A stretch of 64,000 nucleotides of DNA from Diplosphaera chodatii (taxonomy: Eukaryota; Chlorophyta; Trebouxiophyceae; Prasiolales; Stichococcaceae): positions 2,604,001 to 2,668,000 of the forward strand of contig JAALGY010000057.1 of NCBI GenBank assembly GCA_032358165.1. Reading direction: 5' to 3'. Within the stretch, counting starts at the first letter, position 1. Every line of letters starts with the position of its first letter. A model generated the notes under the pieces. That model did no database searches and was not told where the DNA came from. It was given only the letters and a program-made list of their open reading frames with translations. The translations under genes were made by a program, and so were the position numbers. This document shows positions 12,140-23,185 of the stretch, one piece after another.

Positions 12140-12753
12140 AGCGTGCAGGGGAAGCGCGTGCAGCGGACAGCCTTCATGCGGCAGCAGGACTGTATTGTCC
12201 GCTGCATGCAGCAGGCTGGCGCATGCGCAGGACAGCTCTAGGCCTGTTTTGGGCTTTAACACATCATGTGGTGGCAAGAAAACAGTGGTCGGCGTATGTT
12301 GCTATCGCCCTTAGCATGCCTGACGCCCATCTGTTGCGGGCCGTGATGTGTGGAACACGACCCCAGCGTTCAGGATGTGCGTGTTACATCACAGCAATTC
12401 CTCTACGAAACACATGCATTGCAAGTCTGCGACAGCCTATAACCCAACTTCCAGTGCTTCCTGCGCAAAGCAGCACAGGCAACTGGGCTGCAGGTCCGGT
12501 CAGCATCGCTTCGCGTAATTTGCATATGCATGACATCTCTTCAAAGCAGAGTAATCCTTTGATAAGTATCTGCTGCTTCGGTAGCTGCAGGATTGTGTAG
12601 ATCGGTTCCATGCATGTTGAAGTGGCAGCACATAGATGCTGTGGTCGGTTGCAAACCGCAGGCTTTCGGCAGCATCAGCTCAGAAATCACTGCAGTGTCC
12701 CGTCCGACAGGCTAAGGTGCCCAAGATTGCTGGGCATAATGGTAAATTGACGC
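12140..12753. other. Intergenic region downstream of RPS15A
   Basis: Likely contains the RPS15A 3' untranslated region and the promoter of the next gene. No protein similarity seen. Confidence 0.4.
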
Positions 12754-15370
12754 ATGAAGCACTGCGCACTGCATGTGCACACAGCGTATCGTGCAATCTG
12801 GCGTGCTCGAGGGGAAGAAAAGGCATCGCACATCCGCCATACACATCATTGTGGATGCAGGTCTATCCTTCAAGACGTCGACAGGACTCCGCGCCAGGTG
12901 CGTCATATCATCTGCAGCTGCCACCGCTCCAAGCACACTCCATGCCCATGCAGTGCAGTGATCGACGCTGTGAATCATGCGCTGTGAATCATACACAAAA
13001 TAGATGCAAAGTTCCGGGTCCTACTGCTGACTGCGCGGTGTGCAGATTGCTGCCAGAGAGGCTGCGCACCAATGGAGCCTGGCCAGCCTGCGGGGCCGCA
13101 GCGTTGGCCGGCCGCCCCGGTGGCAGCCCGCCTACGCGCTGATGCGCCACGCCGACGTGGGCCACTGGGACCTGTCGCCCGAGTGGTTCGGCACGCAGGC
13201 CGACGGCTGGGGCCGCAGCGCTGGGGAGGTGGTGTTCCAGCAGCAGTCGGCATGCGGCAACGGCGAGGTAGGGGCGACTCGATGCCTTTCCTGAGCGGCT
13301 GATGCAGCAGTGGCGCCAGCTGATGAAGGATGTGCGCTGTGAGTCCAAGGCCGAGAAGCAAAATGATAATTTCGCGTTCCAAGTGCTATCCTGCAATGCC
13401 CTGTGCTGCAGGTTGTGGTGACTTCACATCCTGCATCAGCCGTCAAGGGCAGCTGCGTCTCCAGCGAGGAGCAGTGGCGCGTGCTGCGCTTCAACGAGGC
13501 CACACGGCAGAGCGTGGCGCGGGTGCACCAGGAGGCAGCAGATGGCGGCAGCGGCTGGGCAGCTGATGCGCGTTGTCTCGCCTTCGAGTACACAAAGACA
13601 ATCGCAGCGGCAGGTGATAACTCCACAAGGTTACCCCGGCATTGCTTCGGCCAGTGAGACCGCGTTCACGCAACCAGCAGACAAGTGTTGCTCCAGCATG
13701 TGAGTACAGTGCATGTGAGTACAGTGCATGTGAGCAAGCCACCGTCACCTCATTCGCATGCAGTGGCATCCATCGTCGGCGTGGCCGGCATGCACCACTG
13801 GACCAGGGCGCAGCCGCTCGGCGGCAGCGCGCCGGCCAAGGTCGTCTGCATTGGTATGGGGGGTGGCAGCGTGCCGCTGTTTCTTTCGCACCACTTTCCG
13901 CAGATGCAGGTGCACCTTGAGCATCACATCTTTCAGGGCCCACCTCACGCTGGCCTGATGTCTGTACCTCCCGCGTGCACAGCAGACATGCTCTCGTTCC
14001 TCTGCTACCCACTTCCCACTTCCCAGTGGAGGGCCTGCGCACGCCAGCCAATTTGCACATCTGGAGCATGGGCGCTGACGCCATCCGGCCTCCTCACTTA
14101 CTCCACTGTGGGGCATGGGCTGCAGGTTGATGCAGTGGACCTAGACCCAGTAGTGATCTCAGCAGCACACGACGCCATGGGGTTCCCAGCAGACAGGTGA
14201 GCGCGCAGTGGATGTGGGAGCGTCCGAGGCAAAAGCCTGTCCTGAGGCATGGCTATGATGCTGGAGTGTCATGTGCTCATCAGCCACGTCACATGCTGAA
14301 GGTGCAGCAAGCCTCATGCATCATTCACTGCTGCAGCCACCGGCTGCGCGCCGTGCAAGCAGATGCAGTCGCCCATGTGGCGCAGCTGGCAGCGAAGTCT
14401 CCGGGCAGTGTGGACTTGGCCGTCATTGATGTGTTTGATGGCATGGACGTCACACCGCCAGCAGTCTCCTCTCCAGGTGACCATGGCTTATTGCTGTCCT
14501 TTTCAGACGGCACGCACCTGAAAGGCGAAGCCTTTCACCCGTGTTATCACAGCTGCTGGTTGCCCGGCTGCAATATGCCTGGTCATCGAAACAACAGATG
14601 CATCAGCGCCGCGTCCTCCAACATCGACCTTCCTGGTGCAGAGTTCCTGAGCAACCTAGCAGCAGTCCTGCACCCGGACCATGGCAGCGCAGTCATCAAT
14701 CTGCACGGCGGCGGCCCTGGGGCAGTGTCCAGCCTGGGGCGGCTGCTTGGCCGCGGGCAGAGTGGCCCTGGCTACAGGACGGACAACCCCGCCGGCGCTG
14801 CAGTGGAGACGATATCTCGTGCGTACAGGTGGGGTGCTGCAAAACCTGCACAGTGCATGTGTACAACCGTCACACTCGTTTCGCGCATACAGTACATACA
14901 GAGCAGCAGGCACGGGCGGTCCTGCTTGTCATTGCTATTCAACAGATGCCAGGCATGCGCCAACTCGTTCTGTCCACATGCTGCAGGGATGCATTGGTAC
15001 CGCCACACAAGCCTGGCGGGCCATCAGGCGGCATCGCCTACACAATCAGCGCTGCCAGCCAGCACAACATCATCGCCGTGTTCAGCCGGGCGATGCGACC
15101 AGGCATGGCCTCAGGTGTGTCAACTGCTGCCCGATTTACCCCCCTCGTTACCAAATGCCTAATGAACCCGCTGCCAAACGGACCCGCATGCTCTGATGCT
15201 GCATGTGTAGTGTGTGCATGTCATTGACGTGCTGCTGTGCAATAACTGCAGGGCTGCAGGCCTATGAGACGGTGACACGGCTGCAGAGCGCAGCAGATGA
15301 GGTATCTGGCCTGGCGGGCTTCACGTTCTCCACCGCCAACCGGGCCACCCGTGGCTTCCAGCCCGTTTGA
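12754..15370 (+). CDS. Spermidine-synthase-fold SAM-dependent methyltransferase-like protein
   Basis: Exons at 13046-13267, 13412-13613, 13764-13909, 14126-14196, 14337-14476, 14642-14828, 14987-15114 and 15252-15370 (stop TGA) keep phase. A first exon 12754-12897 (ATG 12754) fits the phase and gives about 452 residues, but it is tentative. The SAM-binding core is clear: KVVCIGMGGGSVPLFLSHHF (motif I, glycine-rich loop), VDAVDLDPVVISAAHDAMGF (motif II with the acidic residue binding the ribose), LRAVQADAVAHV, and DLAVIDVFDGMD (motif IV), followed by EFLSNLAAVLHPDHGSAVINLH. This order matches the spermidine synthase-like superfamily used by polyamine synthases and by METTL13-type methyltransferases. 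The polyamine-site residues are not evident, so a protein or small-molecule methyltransferase is as likely. Substrate unknown. Confidence 0.72.
13697..13736 (+). repeat. 15-bp intronic tandem repeat containing gtgagt
   Basis: Within an intron of the methyltransferase-like gene, the unit catgtgagtacagtg occurs twice in full (from 13697 and 13712) and starts a third time at 13727. Each copy contains a splice-donor-like gtgagt/gtgagc. Confidence 0.85.
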
Positions 15371-16004
15371 CGTGCGCAAGCTGCTTGCCTGACTGCTGTT
15401 TCGCAGCTACCTGGCACTACGAGTATGCAGAACATTATCACACCCTGATGTACGTTCACTCTACATACAGGAGGGCACCTTGAATGGCCACAACCGATTT
15501 GAGCGGCTACTCTTGTACTATTTGCACCTGGGGCAGCCTGTCGAACTGGTAGCTTCAGCAGGTGAGAGTTGGCAATATGCATGCGCTCACGTCCATCGTT
15601 ATGCTGATGCAGGCTTCGACAATACAACTGCAGCTAATTGCAACACATTTGGCTTTTGCAGGTCACTGCCGAGGCGTCACAGGAAGTTGGCTCTTATGAT
15701 CGTGCTGGACTGCTTGACACATGCATGGCTTTACAGCTGGGTCATAGGTCCTGCTTTCGACGGAACAGTTCAGAAGATGTTGCAACTGAGTTTCTCTGCG
15801 GACTGTCCACCCCACGGTTGCAAGACACCGTGCATGCTGAAATAGTACTGCTGAGTGATAGCCATCCTGCCAGTTCGGTCTCGCTCTGCTCCACACCACG
15901 AAAGCACGCTGCAGACGCTGCCCTGATGTGAGGACAGAGTTGTGCTGCCAGAAAGCTGCTGCAGCATCTGCCACCTGTCCCCCAGCACTGCTACATTGCG
16001 AAGT
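15371..16004. other. Convergent intergenic region
   Basis: Tail-to-tail gap between the methyltransferase-like gene and HCF173. A TGTAA motif, the usual green-algal polyadenylation signal, is present on the minus strand near 15728, about 275 bases past the HCF173 stop. No gene seen. Confidence 0.4.
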
Positions 16005-19000
16005 TCAGGTGTTCTTCTCTAGGCCGACGAGCGCGGGCGTCAGGTAGTTGTTGGAGCGGTCGGGCAGGTGTGCCACAAGCTCGTACGCCGCCTGCCCCGG
16101 CTCAGCAGCGATCTCGGAGCACACCTCGAAGGTCTTGTTGCGCGCGGCGCCATCGTGCAGCGCCTGCACGCACAAGCCATGACACTCATGAGTTGTTGTG
16201 CCTGCAAATCCTGCAGCACATGCTTGCATCAATGCACAGTGCAGTGAGCACGAGCTGTCAGCCACCATGGCGCTGCAATAGATGGTTCCAGCCTGTGTTC
16301 GTTACCATGACTTCCACAGTGCAGCAGCCTCTTCTGGTGAGCAATCTTGTCGTCAGGATGCATGTCGTCTCACAGCTCACGACTCACTCCCGCACCTTGA
16401 GCGCCACGTCGGCGACGTCGGCGCAGGACATGGCGTGGGAGATGCGGTTGCCCTGGTCGAACACCAGCGCCTTGTACCCGCCAGGCTCCTCCTGCAGCGG
16501 CCCCGGCCGCACGATCGTGTACCCCAGCCCGCTCGCCCGCAGCACATCCTCGCCCCGCCTGCGCATGTACAGCAGCGTCACGTCAAAGCATGTGAACATG
16601 CAGTATCAGCGGGTCCACAGCGCAGCTCTGCAAGCTCGGCAGCCCTGCATTGCAGAGTGTATGGCCCCCTACCTGCAGATGGCATACTCGTAGCAACGAG
16701 CCGACAAGAAAGGCGCAGCCGCACCGTTTGGCGGCGACCATCTTGCGGCGGGTCTGCCCCGTCAGCCCCGCGCCCACGCACGACACCATCACGAAGTTGG
16801 CCTCCTGCCCCCCCGGCAGCGCCTTCACCCAGTCCAGCTCCACCCGGAAGTCGTTGCTGCAGATATACACCACCACAGGTCACATCAACACGATCAGCTA
16901 CTGCAGCAATGCCATCTGTTCTGTTTGTGATCTGCGCTACGCCCATCCTGATTGTGATTGTTCACACTGATGTCAGAACACAGCCACAAACCCACAGCAG
17001 ACTAGGCATGAGCACAGAGCAGGTTGGAGACTCACATGGGAGCCTCCTCCTCGCTGACGACTACACTGCTGTTCCGCTGGGGCCGCTCAAAGCGCAGGCC
17101 CATGGACACGATCCGCGCGGGGTCCAGGTCCACGGGGGACATGGAGTTCTCCGGCCTGAAGACGCTGAACGGCAGGCGCGCCGTCATGAAGCCCTGCCGC
17201 GTGGTGATGCGGGCGCTGTAGCTGTGGCCCTCCTCTGCAGGCGCAGCGATCAGGTGAAGGCTCAGCGAGAGCTGCGCAGGTACTGCATCGGACAGAGTTG
17301 TTCTACGGCAGACGATGCGGCCACACCACGGAGCATCGTCTTGCACAACCCGGCTGCAGCAGGCCCCCCTGAAAGCACAGCCCATGCTGAACGTGCTACA
17401 GTGGCAAGTGGTCAAGTCATAGACTGGGGACACACTGGGGCAGCACAGCCATTGGTACTGGCACCTGTGAACAGCAGGAAGGTGTAGGAGTTGCCGTCAG
17501 CGCCCAGGCGCAGCACGACGCCCTCGGAGCCCTGCAACGTGAGGTTGGGCGGCACCGCCACGGGACCTCCAATCTCCGCCCGCCCGCCACGCGAGTAGAT
17601 GGAACCTGCATATATCAGATGGTTCCTGAAGGTGCAATCCTGCACTTGGGGATGTGTCCAGTGGGGATGAAGCGGAGGATGTCCCATGGACAGATGTGTG
17701 ACACGGCAGAAATGATGGCTGCGAAAATGCGGCTGCAGTACGTATCTGCATAGGGGCACCTGCGAAGATCATGGTGTCGCGCCACTCATTCTTATACAGG
17801 TCTGCGATGTCCTGCCCGCGGTCGAAGGCCCGCCGCGAGAGGCCGCCGCTGTCCTGCAGAAGCGAACTCTACCTTTGCGTCAGATGCAGCAGTATGGCAT
17901 GACATCTGGCTCATAGCACACGTGCGCCATGATGTGGCACTGTCATGTGAGAGCTAGACCTCCACTTGAGATCGGAGCAGCACACGGCAACGCCTCACAG
18001 CAACAGCCGCACTGCGCTGATCATCTGATCCTCGGCATGGTTCCACGCCTGTGCCAAGCCGAAACAGCAGGGATCACAACATGCTTGCGCAGTTGGACGT
18101 CCTGCAACTTACCCTGGGGAGGCCGACCTGTGTCAGCCGCCACGAGTCCCGCATCGTCTCGCTGGCGAAGTCCACGATGCGGATCTTGCCGACGGGCGAC
18201 TTCTGGAGCGGGTGCTGCCGCCGGGACTTCTGGTTCTCTAAGTCCTGTCGACCGTGCAGATGCCACACCTTCAACTCCAGCTGTCTGTCACCATTGCACC
18301 TGACCAGCAGGGCTTGGGGGCCACGCGCCATAGGCACCACTACATCACCAGCGAGGTGTCTCACAAGTTGGACGTATTTCGTCACATGATGCAAGCATGT
18401 GCAATCCAATCAAAATACGAGATGCCCACCATGTACGCCCGGGCCAGGTTCTGGATGCCCTGCTCCTCCACTCGCTTGAGGTCCACTGTGAGGTCTGAGC
18501 GCGCCGATACGCAGGAGATGATCTTGTCACACCCCTGCAACGCCGACGCAGGAGGTGATTCTTGTCACACCCCTGCAGTGCTGGTGCCACAGCTCCCTTC
18601 AACATGTTCCCGAAATGTCAATTGCCACTGCACCGTTGTCATGACTGCGCTTGCACGTCGTCCATGACTTCATTACCCACGATGTGAACCTGCTCTTCCA
18701 TTTGCCCTGAGGTCAGCCGGCAGGAGCACCTGCATGGCCTTCAGGCAGTCGCCGTAGTCGCCGATGTCGCCCTTCACGACGCCCACGGACTGCGGGATGG
18801 CCTCCAGCGCCGCCTGGTCCCGTCCCCGCACCAGCGCCCGCACCTGTCATGGCACTTTTTCCGATTTCTTGTTGAGAAAAACCTAAATCCCATTGATAAC
18901 GAGTCGGACCATATAATTCAATTGGCGAGGGTGCAGGGTGTGTGAGCCGGCCGGTTCCCTGTGCGACCAGTTCAACTCCGACTGCGGCGAGCTGCAGCCA

Positions 19001-19950
19001 GGGTGCCCAGAGGGTGCAGCATCGCGCCTCGGTGCTCGGCGGTGGCGTCACTCACCACTTGCACGGGAGGCGCAGCCATGGCAGACGGACAATGTTGCCG
19101 AGCGCCTCCGACCAACTGTTTGCAGCCGCGGACCTTTGTGCCCTTGCCTGGCCAGCTTGCAACAATGTCAAAACCGAAAGAGAAAAAACCAAAATCACCT
19201 TGTAGCCGCGCAAAAGCAGCTTGCGGACGAGGATGCGGCCCACGCGGCCGGTGGCCCCCGCCACCAGCACCGTCGTGTTGGTGGCCGCTGGGCTGGACAA
19301 CTCCTCCGCCGGCGGGAAGTAGCCGAGGCTGCCTGCCATGCCGCCGCGCGACGGACTGGCCAGCCGCGCAAACTGCTGCCATACGTCATCAAACACCTGT
19401 GCATTGCGAGAAAACCTCCAGGCGTCAGAGCCGACCTCCAGACCCAGCCAGATGCGACCTGCGGCGGCTTAGCAGCACAGACTGACGCAAACCTCATGCA
19501 GACGGACATTGCCCGGAGAAGCAGTTGTCAAGGAGGCACCACTTCATTCTTTGCTGGTTGAGTGTGCACCTGCCGTGAGCGCTTGCCAATGGCCACAGGG
19601 TTGAAGTCGTCGAGGGTGAAGGCCTCCGCCACCTCCTCAGCCTCTTCCTGCGACCTTCGAAGCGTCAGGCTGACGGTCTTGCCGGCTGTGCTGCGCTTCT
19701 TGCCCTTGCGTTTGCCGTTTGGCTTGGGCTGTGCGGCGCCATCCTGCTGCTGCGCAGCAGGCTGATCAGGCTTGTCGCCCTTGCTGTCTGCTGCTATGAT
19801 GCGCTGTCTGAGCTGCCGCGAGTGCTTTGCTGGACTGCATCGTGCAGTGCTGCTGGGGAGTCTGCCTCGACTGGGGTGCACTGCTGGATGTGTTTGGTGC
19901 TGGCTGCAGAACGGGACACTGGCGCCCGCCCGCAGCATCTGCAACTCCAT
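16005..19950 (-). CDS. HCF173: HCF173-like chloroplast SDR/CIA30 protein (psbA translation factor)
   Basis: Eleven exons (19570-19950, 19199-19396, 18730-18843, 18430-18534, 18128-18244, 17760-17853, 17465-17605, 17036-17234, 16725-16856, 16396-16558, 16005-16163) sum to 1803 bases, 600 residues, the length of plant HCF173. The N-terminus is Ser/Arg-rich like a transit peptide. A Rossmann loop follows ([19 protein letters not shown]), the atypical SDR domain continues ([20 protein letters not shown]), is interrupted by a CIA30 domain ([29 protein letters not shown]), and resumes ([31 protein letters not shown]). It ends [17 protein letters not shown]...LEKNT, nearly identical to plant HCF173. 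In Arabidopsis HCF173 binds psbA mRNA and is needed for D1 synthesis. The catalytic YxxxK of active SDRs is absent, as expected. A 38-base duplication abuts exon 4. Confidence 0.95.
18500..18610 (-). repeat. 38-bp tandem duplication at the HCF173 exon 4 acceptor
   Basis: On the minus strand the sequence tgcag|GGGTGTGACAAG occurs twice, with possible exon starts at 18572 and 18534, exactly 38 bases apart. Only the 18534 acceptor keeps the reading frame. The copies have diverged slightly (AATCACCTCCTGCG versus ATCATCTCCTGCG). Confidence 0.85.
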
Positions 19951-20289
19951 GACGCTGTATTCAGGACCTCATATGACCAGCTGTTGTTTGCCACGGTCGT
20001 CTGCGATCCAAAGTGAAAGCTGCAAGTGACGTACGCATTTGGGAAGCAGCAAACCTGAGGCCATGACATCCTCCAACGCAGAAGCCTCTTGCACTCCCAC
20101 ACAAGACAGGAACTCTCCCTGCCCATGCGTAGCATCTCAGCAGGCTATCGAACGGATCCCAGCCAAGCTCGCACCCCCCAGGCGATCCGCTTGCCGCGCT
20201 TGCAACACAGATCAACGTCAGTCGCCAGCATATTCAAGGGTGCAGCTCAGCTTCGTGCCGCTGCATTGCCTGTGCGTGCGAGAGTGGTC
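19951..20289. promoter_or_regulatory. Shared divergent promoter of HCF173 and APRT
   Basis: 339 bases between the two start codons; it must contain both 5' untranslated regions and promoters. No clear core-promoter motif was identified. Confidence 0.4.
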
Positions 20290-21574
20290 ATGACAGCTGA
20301 AACGAATGCAGACACCGGCGCCATCGCTGCAGACTCCGACCCCAGGGTCAAGTCAGTGCTGGCAGCCATCAGGGGCATCCCGGACTTCCCGAAGAAGGTG
20401 CACACTGCAGCATGCAGTCGACGGAACACAACGCCATGATTCAAAATGATGCTCATCGGCAGTTGTCACATGAATTGGCTTACACGCTCGATGCAGCATC
20501 ATGGGCGAAGCGGCATCAGCCGTCATGGATGCAACCTAGACAAGGCTGTCTGATTATCGCAGGGCATCTACTTCTACGACATCACCACGCTGCTCCTGAA
20601 CGTCGAGGCGTTCCATCATGTCATCGACATGCTTGTGGAGCGATATGAGGGCCGCGATGTGCAGGTCGTTGCAGGTGTGGATTTGTGCAGCCTATACTAC
20701 GCATGCGTTTCCTGGTCGTTCCTGGGCATGGCATGGCCTGTCCGTGTGACTAGACCACGAATCGGACTGTCATTCTGCAGGCTTTGAGGCGAGGGGCTTC
20801 ATCTTTGGGCCACCACTCGCGCTGCGGCTGAATGTGCCCTTTGTGCCGCTGCGGAAGCCTGGCAAGCTGCCAGGTGCTTGAGCCACGGACTTTTATGGCA
20901 GAGGAGTCTAAGTGAGGCAATGAATTTTGGCAACAGCGTTGTATGCGCCTGTGGCAAGACCAGCTCAGCTTCTCATATTGTAGGCAAGACGCTGAAGGCG
21001 GCGTACGACCTGGAGTATGGCTCGGATGCAATTGAGGTCCATGCAGACGCCATCAGCGCAGGCCAGCGGGTCGTGCTCGTAGACGACCTGATTGCCACGG
21101 GTGGCACCCTTGCAGCAGGTGACTGCCAGGGCTGCAGGCAGAAGCAACCGTCACTGAACCCTGCGCTGTGTACGGGGGCGCTGTATGGCAGATCCTCATC
21201 ATGGTCCAGGCGCTCACAGCTGGTGCTGTCAATGCTGCGCAGGCGTGAAGCTGATGGACCAGCTGAAGGCAGAGGTGGTGGAGGCGGTGGCCATCCTGGA
21301 GCTGCAGGAGCTCGAGGGCCGCAAGAAGCTGCCCAACACACCGCTGCACGCGCTGGCAGTCGTCTCAGAGTACGGTGAGCCAGGGCGACACCATGATATC
21401 TTCACTCCCTGGCTGCGCTGCCGCAAATACTGGGAGTCGACCACCGGCTGGTGGGTGTCTCGTGACCTCCGGGAATGTCGACGTTGTTGACAATGGTTCT
21501 CCATACATCGTTATCACACAGTTGTTTTGCTGCGTACAGGCCCGGGCGGACTCGAAGGCAATGCTGCACACTAG
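20290..21574 (+). CDS. APT: Adenine phosphoribosyltransferase
   Basis: Six exons (20290-20397, 20563-20674, 20781-20873, 20984-21118, 21243-21374, 21540-21574) join in phase to 204 residues. The enzyme condenses adenine with PRPP to AMP, salvaging adenine and, in plants, cytokinin bases. The type I phosphoribosyltransferase landmarks are in order: [57 protein letters not shown], the [13 protein letters not shown] loop, and the PRPP-binding signature [14 protein letters not shown]. No transit peptide is apparent, so it is probably cytosolic. The C-terminus is extended by about 20 residues beyond the usual end and includes a short sixth exon ([11 protein letters not shown]) whose assignment is less certain. 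Confidence 0.95.
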
Positions 21575-22039
21575 TTAATCTGTTCTAATACAGATTGGGG
21601 GGAAGCACGGGCAACACACCAGCATGCAGTTATCCATTGCAACCCTATGTGCCATGATGAATAGCAACGCGACGTAGCCAGCATGGATATGGCAGAGAGC
21701 CGTAAGGACTCCTAAGGGAGCAATGGGAGTGATAGCAAAGATGTGTTGCACTTTCGCTTCCAAAAGCAATTGCACCTGGTACACCCTCACACACTAACAT
21801 CAATGGCTGAGACTGCCGGAGACACACACTCGTCCCCGAAAGCTGGATGTTGACAGATGCATAGTCCTGCCAAGCTGTGACGGCAAGTGCAAAGCTGCAA
21901 TGTCAAGAGACGCACAAATCACTCTCCTGGAACTGGCAAGAATCCCCCACTCCGAATGAGCACCCTGATGAACTATACCCTCGCATCGACCCTGAGAAAG
22001 AGCGGCTCAGCTGACTGCTGGCGCTCGTGGCAGGTATGC
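21575..22039. other. Convergent intergenic region
   Basis: Tail-to-tail gap holding the 3' regions of the adenine phosphoribosyltransferase and LEA-like genes. AT-richer than the flanks; no gene seen. Confidence 0.4.
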
Positions 22040-22654
22040 TCACTGCTGGGCCTTGTGCTTGGCCTCCTCCGCCTTGCCCTGGGCCTGGTTCTTTGTGTCC
22101 TTTGCGGCGCCCTTGGCCTGCTCCTTGGTGTCCTGTGCAGCGCCCTTGGCCTCCTCGCCCTTCTTTGCGGCGGTGTCGTATGCTGAACCAGCGGCGTCCT
22201 TGGTTTGCTCCTTGGCCTCGCCAGCCTTCTTAGATGTCTGGTCAGCTGCCTGGCCGGTCTTCTCCTGAGCAGACCCGGCCACCTCCTGCGCCTTCTGCTT
22301 GCCCTGCTCAGCAGTCTCCTTCGTTTGCTCCTTGGCCTCGCCCGCCTTGTCCTGGACGTAGCCGGCGGTCTCTGACGCCTTCTGCTTGCCCTGCTCAATG
22401 GTGTCCTGTGTGGCGTCCTGAGCCTGGCCCGCCTTGTCCTTTGCGGCGTCCTTTGTCTCGCCCGCCTTCTGGGCTGCCTGGTCCTTCAGCTCTCCAGCCT
22501 TCTGGGCAGCGTTCGTGTCGCTGACTGTGTCCTGGACACTCTTGGTAGCATCGGCCACCGCCTGCGTCACCTGGCTCGCCTTCTCGGTCGTGTAGTCGAC
22601 GGCGCCCTGTGCCGTCTCCTTTGCCTGCTGCACGTAGGACTTGTCCGAGCTCAT
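22040..22654 (-). CDS. LEA group 3-like hydrophilic stress protein, intronless
   Basis: A single uninterrupted frame of 204 residues, starting MSSDKSYVQQAKETAQGAVD and ending KHKAQQ. The whole length consists of imperfect 11-residue amphipathic repeats of the type AGEAKEQTKDA, rich in Ala, Lys, Glu, Gln and Thr, with no Trp and no Cys. This is the LEA_4 (group 3) pattern, as in the hardening-induced HIC proteins of Chlorella. Such proteins are disordered in solution, fold into helices on drying or freezing, and protect membranes and enzymes. The first 60 residues lack a transit peptide, so cytosolic location is likely. It is the only clear intronless gene in the window, in keeping with fast stress induction. 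Stress regulation is inferred, not shown. Confidence 0.88.
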   Translation of the reverse strand: MSSDKSYVQQAKETAQGAVDYTTEKASQVTQAVADATKSVQDTVSDTNAAQKAGELKDQAAQKAGETKDAAKDKAGQAQDATQDTIEQGKQKASETAGYVQDKAGEAKEQTKETAEQGKQKAQEVAGSAQEKTGQAADQTSKKAGEAKEQTKDAAGSAYDTAAKKGEEAKGAAQDTKEQAKGAAKDTKNQAQGKAEEAKHKAQQ

Positions 22655-23185
22655 CTTGCGTTTGTTTTGCGCGTTTGCGTGTGGATGCTGAAGCGCTGAG
22701 GCGTTGTGTATTCAGGCAACAGGTAGCAGAGAGTACAGGAAGCGGAGTTGTGAGCGAAGAGGCGGCTGGGTGTCGAGAAGAGCCCAGTCAGTATGGGTTC
22801 CTGCCAGCTTCTCCAGTCCAGGGCGGCCTCGGTTTGGGCTTGCATACGCTGCAGGGTGGTCGTTTCATGTGTTGCTGCTCAATGGTGAGAGCCGTGCCGA
22901 TACACACTATCACGCTTTCCTTAGGCACATAGCTGATGCAGATGTGTACGTTCAAGGCCAGTTCCAGCTCCCAAGCTGCTGCAGTGCTACCTTGATATCT
23001 GTCGGATCCAGGTCCAGGTCGCCTTGGACCGATACACTCGAAGCAGCAGGCCGCAGGTGCTGCGTCGTGTTTGCAGTGTCCTGCAGCTGAGACGACGAAT
23101 CATTTGGGCGCACCTGCAGAGGGCCACAGTTGTCTTGCTGTGAAGTTGGGGCCACTCTGTCATTGAGTGCGCACGAAGCAGAACC
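22655..23185. promoter_or_regulatory. Divergent region between the LEA-like and J-like genes
   Basis: About 530 bases that must include the LEA promoter. I found no unambiguous cold or drought element by eye. Confidence 0.35.

Noticed and set aside
22066..22186. Very hydrophobic plus-strand frame (leucine/glycine/cysteine-rich) opposite the LEA gene, resembling a membrane protein
   Set aside because: It is the reverse complement of the repetitive Ala/Lys/Gln coding sequence; the LEA reading frame explains it fully.
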